This document shows, one piece after another, positions 21,101-29,800 of a stretch of DNA of 64,000 bases. The DNA is from Strix aluco. Its lineage: Eukaryota; Chordata; Aves; Strigiformes; Strigidae. The stretch's first letter is position 1. Every line of letters starts with the position of its first letter. The stretch covers positions 8,523,256 through 8,587,255 of the forward strand of contig NC_133954.1 in the NCBI RefSeq assembly GCF_031877795.1. The letters run 5' to 3'. The position numbers and the translations under genes are program-made. Below the pieces are notes generated by a model. That model was not told the origin of the DNA, searched no databases, and was given only the letters and a program-made list of their open reading frames with translations.

Positions 21101-21417
21101 TGGGCCAGCGCCTCGGCGGCGGCATGCAGGGCGGCACGCAGCGCCAGGGGGGCGCCGGCACCGGGTGCCCCCACCACGACGCCCTGGCTGCAGTTGGCCC
21201 GGGCCAGTCGCTGTGTATCGCCCGTCTGCAGGAAAACCAGCGCCGCCGCCGAGCCCTCGGGGTCCCCCGACGATGCTCCCGGCTCCGGCGTGGGCACCCA
21301 CGAGGACAAGGGGCTCGGGGACCATCCTGTCACCCGGGGGGGCGTCTCCTGCGGGTGCTGGCCCCCGGCGAGGATGGTGCCAAGGACCAGCACCGCGTGC
21401 AAGCACCGCGGCCCCAT
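7196..21417 (-). CDS. GPR179: Orphan class C-like receptor GPR179, complete, 11 coding exons
   Basis: GPR179 is a postsynaptic receptor of retinal ON-bipolar dendrites. It anchors RGS7/RGS11 near the mGluR6-TRPM1 cascade and binds pikachurin; human loss causes complete congenital stationary night blindness (established). Exons in transcript order: 21417-20591, 19741-19633, 18723-18621, 18447-18263, 18056-17988, 17576-17467, 17378-17140, 16189-16051, 15857-15752, 15657-15511, 15175-7196. All joins keep frame: 10014 nt, 3337 residues. Order: signal peptide (about 1-20), Cache-type ectodomain with [13 protein letters not shown] and [12 protein letters not shown], Cys-rich EGF-like segment (about 285-345), seven membrane spans (about 375-630), then a roughly 2700-residue tail with [18 protein letters not shown] and about 31 CPWE motifs. 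Human GPR179 is 2367 residues; the excess is in the tail. One intron uses a GC donor. Confidence 0.96.
7963..11757 (-). repeat. In-frame tandem repeat array in GPR179 tail
   Basis: The core encoding [10 protein letters not shown] (plus-strand GGTGATTTGGGCAGCGCTG) starts at 8022, 8349, 8679, 9018, 9342, 9801, 10116, 10575, 10905, 11229 and 11679. The spacings are 327, 330, 339, 324, 459, 315, 459, 330, 324 and 450, all divisible by 3. The long units contain an extra module encoding [20 protein letters not shown], seen three times (9416, 10190 and 11303 as markers, spaced 774 and 1113). Copy-to-copy identity is high enough that assembly collapse or copy-number polymorphism is likely. Confidence 0.93.
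15511..15657 (-). CDS. GPR179: GPR179 coding exon 10: proximal tail
   Basis: 49 codons in phase 0 encoding [19 protein letters not shown] and [14 protein letters not shown], conserved in GPR158/GPR179. The donor is GTGGGT. Confidence 0.94.
15752..15857 (-). CDS. GPR179: GPR179 coding exon 9: TM7
   Basis: It encodes [19 protein letters not shown] and LALLFIPK, the seventh membrane span. The donor is GTAACG. Confidence 0.94.
16051..16189 (-). CDS. GPR179: GPR179 coding exon 8: TM5-TM6
   Basis: It encodes [20 protein letters not shown] and [17 protein letters not shown], near-identical to human. The donor is GTAGGG. Confidence 0.94.
16570..17084 (+). mobile_element. CR1 LINE 3' end in GPR179 intron 7
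   Basis: About 515 bases of CR1 3' sequence in the intron between GPR179 coding exons 7 and 8, antisense to the gene. It starts near TGTTCAGTTTTGGGCCCCTCA and ends with ATTCTGTGATTCTGTGA, the diagnostic 8-mer tail. It is 5' truncated, as CR1 copies usually are. From about 16749 it is almost identical to the copy at 1-328. Confidence 0.93.
17140..17378 (-). CDS. GPR179: GPR179 coding exon 7: TM4 and extracellular loop 2
   Basis: It encodes the hydrophobic [18 protein letters not shown] span and ends at [10 protein letters not shown]. The intron that follows (16190-17139) contains a CR1 insertion. Confidence 0.93.
17467..17576 (-). CDS. GPR179: GPR179 coding exon 6: TM2-TM3
   Basis: It encodes [13 protein letters not shown] and [16 protein letters not shown]. 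The donor is GTAGTT, a weak but GT-type site. Confidence 0.93.
17988..18056 (-). CDS. GPR179: GPR179 coding exon 5: TM2 start
   Basis: A 69-nt phase-0 exon encoding [16 protein letters not shown] and LLLYFP, strongly conserved with GPR158. The donor is GTGAGT. Confidence 0.94.
18263..18447 (-). CDS. GPR179: GPR179 coding exon 4: Cys-rich segment and TM1
   Basis: It encodes a CxxC-rich stretch, then [19 protein letters not shown], the first membrane span. The exon ends ...AGCAAG followed by GCAAGG, so the donor is GC rather than GT. No nearby GT donor would preserve the family alignment to RIRASG in exon 5. Confidence 0.88.
18621..18723 (-). CDS. GPR179: GPR179 coding exon 3: EGF-like segment
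   Basis: It encodes [15 protein letters not shown], a calcium-binding-EGF-like block. No ATG-initiated frame exists here; the exon is supported by the AG acceptor (TCCTTCAG), the GTGGGT donor and correct phase on both sides. Confidence 0.9.
18724..19632. other. GPR179 intron 2
   Basis: Non-coding by exon logic. It holds two TAATCC motifs at 18965-18970 and 19013-19018, the core recognised by OTX2/CRX. No exon-like conserved peptide was seen. Confidence 0.6.
19633..19741 (-). CDS. GPR179: GPR179 coding exon 2
   Basis: It encodes [18 protein letters not shown] and [10 protein letters not shown], conserved in GPR158 and GPR179 just before the EGF-like segment. The donor is GTACCG. Confidence 0.94.
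19742..20590. other. GPR179 intron 1
   Basis: A C-rich, low-complexity intron with several runs of more than ten C on the plus strand (for example around 19929-19945). No coding or RNA gene was seen. Confidence 0.7.
20591..21417 (-). CDS. GPR179: GPR179 coding exon 1: signal peptide and Cache ectodomain
   Basis: The start ATG is at 21415-21417 and is followed by a hydrophobic stretch of about 15 residues (signal peptide). The rest carries [41 protein letters not shown] and SPPFLEC, shared with human GPR179. The donor is GTAAGT at 20590-20585. Confidence 0.94.
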
Positions 21418-22240
21418 GGCTGGGGCTCAGCGGAGCCCCCCGGCCCCCTGCGGCCCCACCAGCCGGCCCGGGGGGGGCATGGTGGGCACGGTGCCCGAGC
21501 CGGCCGGGAGCCTGCTCCGCTCCGTGGGGCCGGACTCGCGGTCTGCCGCCTGTTTTCCTCCCTCGGCGATGCCGGAGCAGACGTCACCGGCTCCAAAACG
21601 TGTTCAGCTGCTGGCGCTGCCCGCCCGGAGAGCCCCCCCCTGCCTGCCCCCGCGCTCCCGCTCGAGCAGGGCGCGCTGCCGGGGAGCCCCTCGCCCTGAG
21701 CCCCGGGGGGACCCCCGCACCCCGGCCCCCTCGGGCTGGCCATGATGCAAGCGCATCCTGATGGGAAGCCATGGCAACGGGGCCGGGAATTTTCCTCCCA
21801 GCATCCCCCTCCCCGCGGCCCCCTCGGCAGCCCGGGGAGGGGGGGAGAAGGTGGCCCCGCTGGTTGCCCATATGGTCCCGGGCTTCAATCCTGCGGTGCC
21901 CTCCCCCCCACGACAGTGGGGTGGAAATGGGGGGGGGTGGCACACACCAGCAGGATGTCCCTGTGGGGCTGAGGATGGCGAGGGCAGCACGGGGGTGGGT
22001 ATGAGCGTGGTCCCCACGGCATGGCCTGACGCCCACACCCCCCCCCGAAGCTGGGGGGTGATGTCCTGGGTCCCAGGCAGCGCTGGGCTGGTTGCAGAGG
22101 GGAAACTGAGGCACAGGAGGCTGCTCGGCACCACACCCACGTCTGAGGCAAAGGTGACACCCCCGTTCACCAGCCTCCAGGCAGTTGTGGGGAGAGCTGG
22201 GCCCCATCCCCTCTGCTCCCGTGGGGCACGCTGCCTGCCA
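21418..22240. promoter_or_regulatory. GPR179 upstream region
   Basis: The stretch upstream of the GPR179 ATG on the minus strand must hold its promoter or 5' UTR. It is GC-rich, without a TATA box that I could identify. Long frames here show no family signature. Confidence 0.45.
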
Positions 22241-22545
22241 GAACAGTGCAGGAGCCATGCAAGAGCTGTGCCAGATCCGTGCCAGAGCCATGCAAGAGCT
22301 GTGCCAGATCCGTGCAAGAGCCGTGCAAGAGCTGTGAAAGAGCCGTGCAAGAGCTGTGCCAGATCTGTGCAAGAGCCATCCAAGAGCTGTGCAAGAGCTG
22401 TGCCAGAGCCGTGCAAAAGCCATGCAAGGGCCATGCAAGAGCCATGTAAGAGCCGTGCAAGAGCCGTGCAAGAGCTGTGCCAGAGCTGTGCAAAAGCCGT
22501 GCAAGAGCCGTGCAAGGGCCATGTACGAGCCGTGCCAGGGCCGTG
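22241..22545. repeat. 15-bp minisatellite between GPR179 and SOCS7
   Basis: About 20 imperfect copies of a 15-bp unit close to AGAGCCGTGCAAGAG / CTGTGCCAGAGCCGT. It translates without stops in several frames on both strands (CKSCARAV-like, or LARLLHGSC-like), which is why long spurious frames cross it. It ends about 390 bases before the SOCS7 ATG. Confidence 0.9.
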
Positions 22546-22916
22546 CCAGGGCTGCGCAGGCCCCGCAGTACGGAGCTGCCGTGTGCCCGTGCCTCAGTTT
22601 CCCGGGCCCACCCGCTGTCCGGGGGCCGGGCAGAGTCCCCTGGGCCCCGCCGTGTCTCCGTCCCCCCCGCCCCGCCCGTGGGTGCCGGGGGTCGCAGCGG
22701 GGCCCCAGGGCTGCGCTGCACGTGGCGGGGCGGGGGGCGAGGGGGAGGCGGAGCCTCGGCGCGGGGCGGAGCCGAGCGGGGGGGGGGCGTGTCCCGGACG
22801 GGGGCGGGGCCGGAAGTGCGGGGGCGGGGCGCGCGCGGCCGGCGCCGCGGAGGAGGGAGGAGCCGCGGCGGCGGCGCTGGGAGGGCGGCGGCGGCCCGGC
22901 CCGGTCCCGCTCCGCC

Positions 22917-22931
22917 ATGCGGCGGCCGTAG
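22917..22931 (+). CDS. Four-codon upstream ORF before SOCS7
   Basis: ATG-CGG-CGG-CCG-TAG with a G at -3 ends two bases before the ATG at 22934. If it lies in the mRNA it could reduce or time initiation at the main start. It is a motif-level call only. Confidence 0.4.
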   Translation: MRRP

Positions 22932-22933
22932 CT

Positions 22934-23844
22934 ATGCAGCGCGCAGAGCTGCGCGACGGGGAGGCGGCGGCGGCCGCCGCGGCCTCTTACCGGGTGTTGA
23001 GCCGCCTGCTGGGCTATGGGGCCGGGCCGGAGGCGGGCGCGGCGGGCGGCGCCGTTACCGGCGCGGCGGGCGCGGGGCCTTTGGGCCCCGGTGGCGGGCG
23101 GCTGCCGGCGGCGGCGTTACCGGGCGGCGGGGGGCTGCGGGCCCCGCGGCCGCCGCCGCAGCTGATGGTGTTCCGCAACGCGGCGGAGGGGCGGCTCGGG
23201 GAGGAGGGCGGCCCGGCGGCGGGAGGAGGAGGAGGAGGCGGCGGCGGCGGCGGCGGGGGCCCGGCGGGAGGCGGCGGTGGCGGCGAGCTGCTCTGCCCGC
23301 GGCACCGCTGCGCCCTGGAGCCCAAGGCGGCGGCGAGGTGGGGGAGCGCCCCGCCAGGGGGGCTGGAGCTGCAGCTGGCGGCCCTGGGGCTGCGGCCGCC
23401 CGGGCTGGGCGCGAAGGGGCCGGCGGGCTGCCCCTGCCCCTGCCTCGGCCCGCCGCCCGCCGCCGGGCCCGCCGCCGAGGAGACCAGCGACGCGCTGCTG
23501 GTGCTGGAGGCGTTGGAGCCCGACGAGACCGGGAGCTGCTCCGAGGAGGAGCCGGGATCCCCCGGCCGCGGAGCCGCCCGCACCAGCGGGAGAGGAGCCA
23601 CCGGGACCGGCCCCGCGCCGCCGCCCGCCGCCCCCGGGGGAGCCGGTCCCGGCGGCAGGAAGGGCTCGCTGAAGATCCGCCTCAGCCGCCTCTTCCGCAC
23701 CAAGAGCTGCAGCGGCGGCTCGGCCACCGGGGACGCCGCCGCCATCGCCACCACCGAGAACCGGCGCACCGGGGAGCTGCCCGCCTCGGCCGGCAGCCTG
23801 ACCGACGTCTGCGGGGCCCGCGGCCGAGAGCAGGAGGCGGGCAG
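22934..23844 (+). CDS. SOCS7: SOCS7 coding exon 1
   Basis: A very GC-rich exon with a polyglycine run near 23220-23285. The alternative start ATG at 23165-23167 gives the MVFRN N-terminus known from human. It ends [16 protein letters not shown] before GTACGG. Confidence 0.88.
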
Positions 23845-26800
23845 GTACGGGGATGGAGGGGGGGCCGGCCCCGGGGGCTGCCCCCCGGCTTGGCGGGGGG
23901 GGGGGGTCTGGGAGGGGGTTTTTGGGGTGGCAGGATGGGGGGTTGCGGGGAGCAGCCGCCTGCGTTGAGACCTTGGGGTTGGTGCCAGGCACGGTGTGAC
24001 CCCGTGGGGTGGGGGGAGAGGGGGTGTCAGCGCCGGGAGGCTTCACGGGGGGCGCGGGGTGGCCGCGGGTCCCTCCCGCAGATGGGCACCGGGGTTGTCC
24101 CTCAGCTCCCAGCTGGGCTCCGGCTGCCGAGGCCTCGTCTGTGACACGGGGTCAGCGAGCGGAGCTGGAGGCAGCGGAGGAGGAACACGCTGCGCTGGGC
24201 CCTGCATCCGCCAAGGGAACGGTGGAAAAACATCTTGGAGCAGGACCGGTGAGGCGGCGGGTGGCTCGGAGAAGCCGCTGGGACCGGTGAGGCGGCGGGT
24301 GGCTCGGAGAAGCCGCTGGAGCCTGGCGATGCTGCAGGTGCCGGCCGAGCGAGGAAGTGGTACGGCCTCTGGTGACACCACACTGAGACCCCAGGGACTG
24401 GCGTTTCCTCTCGCCCTCCCGGGTCTTGCAGAATGATTTCCTGAGGCTCGTCAGCGTGGCGGTGGGTGCTGCCGTGGGGGCTCAGCTCTCCCCATGCTCT
24501 CCCGGTGCTCCGCAGCAGGACGTGGCCGGAGGAGGCGTTGGCAGCTGGAGGTTGGCTGGGTCGTGCATTAGGCTGGAGGGACAAATCTTGTTGGTGTGGG
24601 GCCCCGTGCACCCCCCGTTCTGTTGGCTCCGGCGTTCCTCGGCTTCTTCAGTGGAAGACACGAGCTGCTTGATACTGTCTGGGGAGGGTAAAGGCCTGAT
24701 CTGTACCCGCTGCCCAGGTCGGGGTGGGCCTCCTGTGCTCCAGAAACCACTTTCTGTAGCGTTTCCAGCAGCAGAACTCAGATTCCTCGTGGGGAGCCTG
24801 CCCAAGGTCTGTGCAGCCAGCGCGGGAGGAGCGTTAAATCATTGAACGGCGTAGTACAGCCCAGTCCCTTCCCCGCGGGGTTAATTAACCTCGCGTGAGG
24901 TTTTTGGGGTGAGTTGCCTCCTCAGTGCAGCTGAAGACCTGTTGATAGGCGAGCAGGAAACTCTCCAGGCTTGCTCTGAAGATGCTGACCCTGGGTCAGG
25001 GGTGACCTGCAACACTGGTTTGTGGTGACTGGGCGCTTTGGCAGCCCAAAAGGCCACAAGGCTGTAGCAGGGGCCAAAATTACCTCCCTTCTGAAGCAGA
25101 ACATGGCTTCTGAGATGGGGCAGCCTCCGCTCCGGTGTCTGAGTCCTCCCTAGAGCCCGTGCGCCCGCGAGGAGCTTCGCTTTTGTATGTGGGATGGTGA
25201 AGCTGTTTTATACAACAGCTTCATTCCCCACAAATGACTAAATGGGCCTCAAACGGTAGCCCAGTTGCCTGTAATGACATAATGTTTTGCTAATGGGCTT
25301 GTGGTTTATTCCATCCTTGCACTTGATGAGAGCGAGGAGGCCTCGGGACCTCCCAGCGCCGGGGTTAGGCGGTGGAGAGTTGGCAGTTGAGTCTTAGCAG
25401 GTCGGGAGCAGCAAAGCGCCGTGTCGCTGCCCGGGTCTTCCCTCTGCTCAGGGAACTTCATGGTCACTCCTCATGCTCTGGCGTTGTGCAACTCCGCCGC
25501 ACTAATTAGGCGGTATTTTAACAAAGGTTACTTCAAGGTGCCTGATGCAGCAACTCTTGTGGTTCAGGGACGACTTTGCTGTTTCCAGTTCCAGGAGTCC
25601 CTTTCTGCTGATGAGGGCCGGATTATTGGAACGATGCTTTTTGCTCCTGGGGAGCTCAGCTCCTGCCTGGTGGGATGCGGGTGTGCCCGGTGCCGGCATC
25701 TCCTGCTGGGGGGTTGCGCGTTGATGGGACGGTCCTGGCTGGCCCCGGAGGTCTGGCCCTGCTCTCCTCGGCGAGGACGAGTGGTTTGGGATACTGGGAT
25801 GCCCAGACTCTTATCAGCAGGTTAGGTGCAGTTTAGCTAAGCTGAGCTTGCTGAGGAGTGAATGTTTGACCTCAGCAAATGCTGCTTTTCTGTTCCTCTC
25901 CTCCCAGTTGCTCTGGGCCCTCAGTTTGGAGATGTGCAGTGACTCGGTTTTCTGGTGTGGTCTTTGCTAGATTTAATGCCCCGCTAGTGAACGCTCTCTG
26001 CTACTTTGCACCTGTGTTTGTTGGTTGACTGGGAGGATGAGGATGACCTTTCCTTGGTTCTGCAAAGAGCTGGAGGCTGTTGCCTCCCAACGTGTGGCCC
26101 CCATTACTGTAGGATGGATCTGGCGTTCACGAATCGCTGCTGCAGTCGCTCGTGGCTGACGAGGTGGGCTCGGAGCAGCTTTTGGGTTAATTCACGCCTC
26201 TGCTGTCCACCTCTCCTTCCCGACTCGTAAGTCTCCCTGCAGGCTGATGGTGAAGGGTGTTCCCTTGGTCCGTGGTGGGTGTTATCTAGCCTGGCTCTTC
26301 TTTTAAACATCACAAGCAGCAGAATTCCTGGTGTTTGGAGTTGCTGCCCAAGCTTCCCCTCGTGCTGCCGGTCCTGGAGGCAGCAGGGTGCAGCTTTGCC
26401 TCCCGCCTGCAGCAGCAGTTAGGAAGGAAACCAGCCCCATTATCTAAGATCTGTAGCTGGGCTCAGCTGAGCTGCAAGAGACTAAGGCCCTAAATGTGGA
26501 GATACCAATGTGTGGCTTCTCGCCCAGGGCCTGAGTGTTGATATTTAAAGGCTGTTATCAGTGAAACTGCTCTTTTTGGGGAGCAGTTTGTACTGCAGAG
26601 GTGATGGCGGGGAAGGGGGGACAGGGTTAGGCTCTGCAGGTGGGTGGGTGCAGCTGTACCCGAGCTGCAGATCACCGGCCAGGCTGGTACCCAACTCTTG
26701 TAAGTTAGTTGTGTTGGTGACATGTTTTTAACGTGTCTCTGTGTTATTACATATGTAAAATAACACATGGCCAGGTGAGACTTGCCTTAGAGTTACCAGG

Positions 26801-29800
26801 ACGGTGCCTTGGGGCGAGTGAAGGCAGCACCAAGTGCTGGCTGCGAAGGCAGCAGCTGCAGAACTGGTGGGTAACTGGCTCTAAAAATCTTGATTTGCTG
26901 GAACTCGAGGGGTTTCACAGTTCTCCGTGCACAAATCCGGGCAGAATCTGTCCATGGCGCTCCTGAGCGACAGTGTCCACCTCTGGCTTTCTCCAGCTCT
27001 GCAGGGCTGCGCTGATCCGATGCAGCAGCGTTCAGGTACCGGTCACACGTAATTACTTCTCTCTGGGTTTCAGCATCGTTTGGATGTGGCAGAACTTGAG
27101 GGCGGGAGGAGGAAGTGTGGAAGAGTGTTGTTTTGGTGGAGACTGAGTTGGGAAGTAGAGGATTTGGTCCATGTGAATCGTTTCTTGCTCTCGCCCTGCT
27201 GCGGATGTGAGCTTGCTAGAAATGAGAAATCTCAGAAATCGACGGCTGTAAAATGTTGGCATAAAATGTAGTTGTTTTGGTAACAGCAAAATGCCAACAA
27301 TGCTCCTTTCCGTCTGGCTTAGTGGGTGGGAGCAGAGCTGTTACTATATTATAAGATTAGTTGATATTAATCCAGAAGTGTAATTTTGTGTGTGCGTGTG
27401 TGGCTGACGGTTGGGGAATTGTTCTCCTTTGGGGAAAAAAAATCCAACCCTCAAATAGGTGCGAGAGGCTTAAAATGGAAACACTTCCAAACACTTTAAC
27501 GGGGTTCTATATAGCGGGATGACGAGTGTTTGTAGTATTTTTATTTGCAGGCTTATAGTATTGTTTAATCACAGCTGTGTGGCCCGGTGACACAACAGAG
27601 AGCTGCGTTTGGTCTGTGTGGGGAGGAGATGTGGGTGTACCCGCCTGTTCTGCGCTCCCAGGGCTCTTCGGTGCCCGGCGCTGGGTTTTCTTCTCCCTCT
27701 GGTTGATCTGCTCGGTGCGAACCCTCCTGACGGGTGGCAGGCCCCGCTCAGAGCTGGTTTTAGCCAAAGCTTTGTCTGGGTTTTGCGGGAGGCTGCGAGC
27801 AGAGCTGGGGTCTGAAGCACGAGGTGGGCTTAAGGTTGAGGGTCACTTGCTGGCTGGGAGGAGGTTGGAGGGTGAGGAAGACGTCCAGGAGGCGCAGTGG
27901 CAGCGGGAGCAGGGCGCTCTGTGGGTGCGAGTCGAGCTGGTCTCTGAGCTCCTCTAGATCTTGGTGGTGCAGCCACTTGTCTGGGTGCAACAGGACCAGT
28001 TTCTCTGGCCAGCACAGTGAAGTTGCACTGTTTAACTTGGAGTAACCCGGTCTGACCCAGGGCAGACCTGCGGGCTGACACGGTCTGTCCCGTGCCGGGA
28101 TGGGCGTTGCACGACGTGCTGTGGGTGCTGGACAGCCCGTTGTCGCCGCTGCGGCCCGCGGGAGCTGCGCTTGTGCTCAGCTTTGTTCTTGCGCTCTCCT
28201 CTCCGGTGGGGGTGAGTTTCTGGCACCAGGGACGCGTTTCTCTACTCAACCTCAACCGTGGTTTCAAGTCCTGGGGGTGCCATACTCTGTGCCTCAGTTT
28301 ACCAGCATTTTCTCTGCCTAGATCTGGAGAAAGCCCTTTGCCGTTGCCGTAGGGGAGGCGCTGGAAGGAGTGGGTTTGTGTGGGGAGGGCACAGGCCTGG
28401 CTACAGCGTCGGTATAAAACCGCTGGTTTGGGAGGGAAGCTTCACAGGGATTGCTGGTACTCCTGGGTCCTCATCAGAGGTGTGTTTTTAGCTGTTTCTG
28501 GGTCCTCATCAGAGGTGTGTTTTCAGCTGTTTCCATGCATCTCGATGGCTCTGGGTTCTGAAACCCTCCAAACGTGGCGCGGGGGCATTCAATGCGCTCG
28601 CTCCGGGCGCAGCCCCTAATTGGACCCAACCTGTTTGTCGAAGGCGTTTGGCAATACCCGATCCAGAGAAATAGCGTGACGTCTGTTGTGAAAGAGCTTC
28701 TTGGCTCCGCTTACCATACTTGCTTGGGGTTTTTCTTTCCAAAGACTTTATTAATTACCTAGTTAGAGATTTGCTTCGTAGCAGGACAGAGACCTAGCTT
28801 TACTGGTTGAGTGCCCTACTTAGGCCAAAGCACTGCTCTAGGAGTCGAATAAACGCAGGACTGAGCTGTCTCCAGCTTCTGTAAAGATCGGTGAAGGTTC
28901 TCCTGGTCTGAGAAGGTCAAACGATGTTTTCTTCTGGTGGGATGCGCTGAGTCTCCTCATCTCTGCTAACAGTGTTTTCCTTATTTCCGATAGGAAACAC
29001 AGACTGACAAGAACTCAAAGTGCCTTTTCCCCGGTTGTGTTCAGCCCCCTCTTCACAGGTAAGGATTTGAAAAATTTACAGTATGGCGTTTGATTTTGCT
29101 ACGAGAAGAGCAGTGTGTGCTTAGTGATAGACGCTGAACGTTGCCTCCCCGTGCAAACTGGGATCTCTGCGAAGAGTCCCTCTGTCCTGCTCGGCCTCAA
29201 ACCCTGAACAAGAGGAGCTGTAAAGAACGTGACTGTTGCACGTCAGCGTTTTGCAATTCCTCCTGTTGAAACACAAGTTTGAGTTGTGCTCTTGGAGGCG
29301 AAGCCGCTTCCTCTGCGCCGGGCTGTTTGCATCCGAGTGGTTTGGACAATCCCCTGTAGAGCAAGTGCAGTTTGGTGCTCCCCTCCTGTGGTTTGAGAGG
29401 GGCTGGGACCAAGCCCCGCTTCCCACCTGGACCATCCAGCATCCTCAGCGGCCCTGCTGCGTGACAGCTGTGGGAATTGAAACCTCTTTTGTGGAACACT
29501 ACCTTCTTCTGCATGTTTCCTCGCCTCTCCCTGCATCCTGCTGGCTTCTGACCTTCCCCTTTCTGCTGCAGGGGGAAGTCGGCCGGTTTATAAATGGTAG
29601 AGGGGGGAAGTCCTGCTCTGCTGACGACTGAAAGCTGTAGACAAGCTCCTAGTCACGGTCATGTGCCTCTTGTGGTGTGAGCCCGTGGTCACAACAGCCC
29701 TAGCCATAGAGCTTGGGGCTTCCTCGGGAGAATCCTGTCTCAAGACATGTGTGAGTAGGAACCTAAGGTCACAAGTGAGGTTTTTTTTCAGCTGTGTGTG

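Larger units (their letters stand above)
22560..23850 (+). promoter_or_regulatory. CpG island, SOCS7 promoter and first exon
   Basis: A dense run of CpG with GGGGCGGGG (Sp1-type) boxes around 22720-22830 leads into the SOCS7 first coding exon. There is no TATA box. The transcription start is inferred to lie at about 22.75-22.9 kb. Confidence 0.75.
23845..28993 (+). other. SOCS7 intron 1
   Basis: About 5.1 kb with no exon I can support. It contains an exact 38-bp tandem duplication (24243-24318), an inverted repeat (25199-25222) within an AT-rich stretch, and a 35-bp near-exact duplication (28465-28534). Confidence 0.75.

Noticed and set aside
21761-22933. In-frame upstream extension of SOCS7 through the 15-bp minisatellite
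   Set aside because: It needs transcription from well before the CpG island, reads through low-complexity repeats, and has no similarity to SOCS7.
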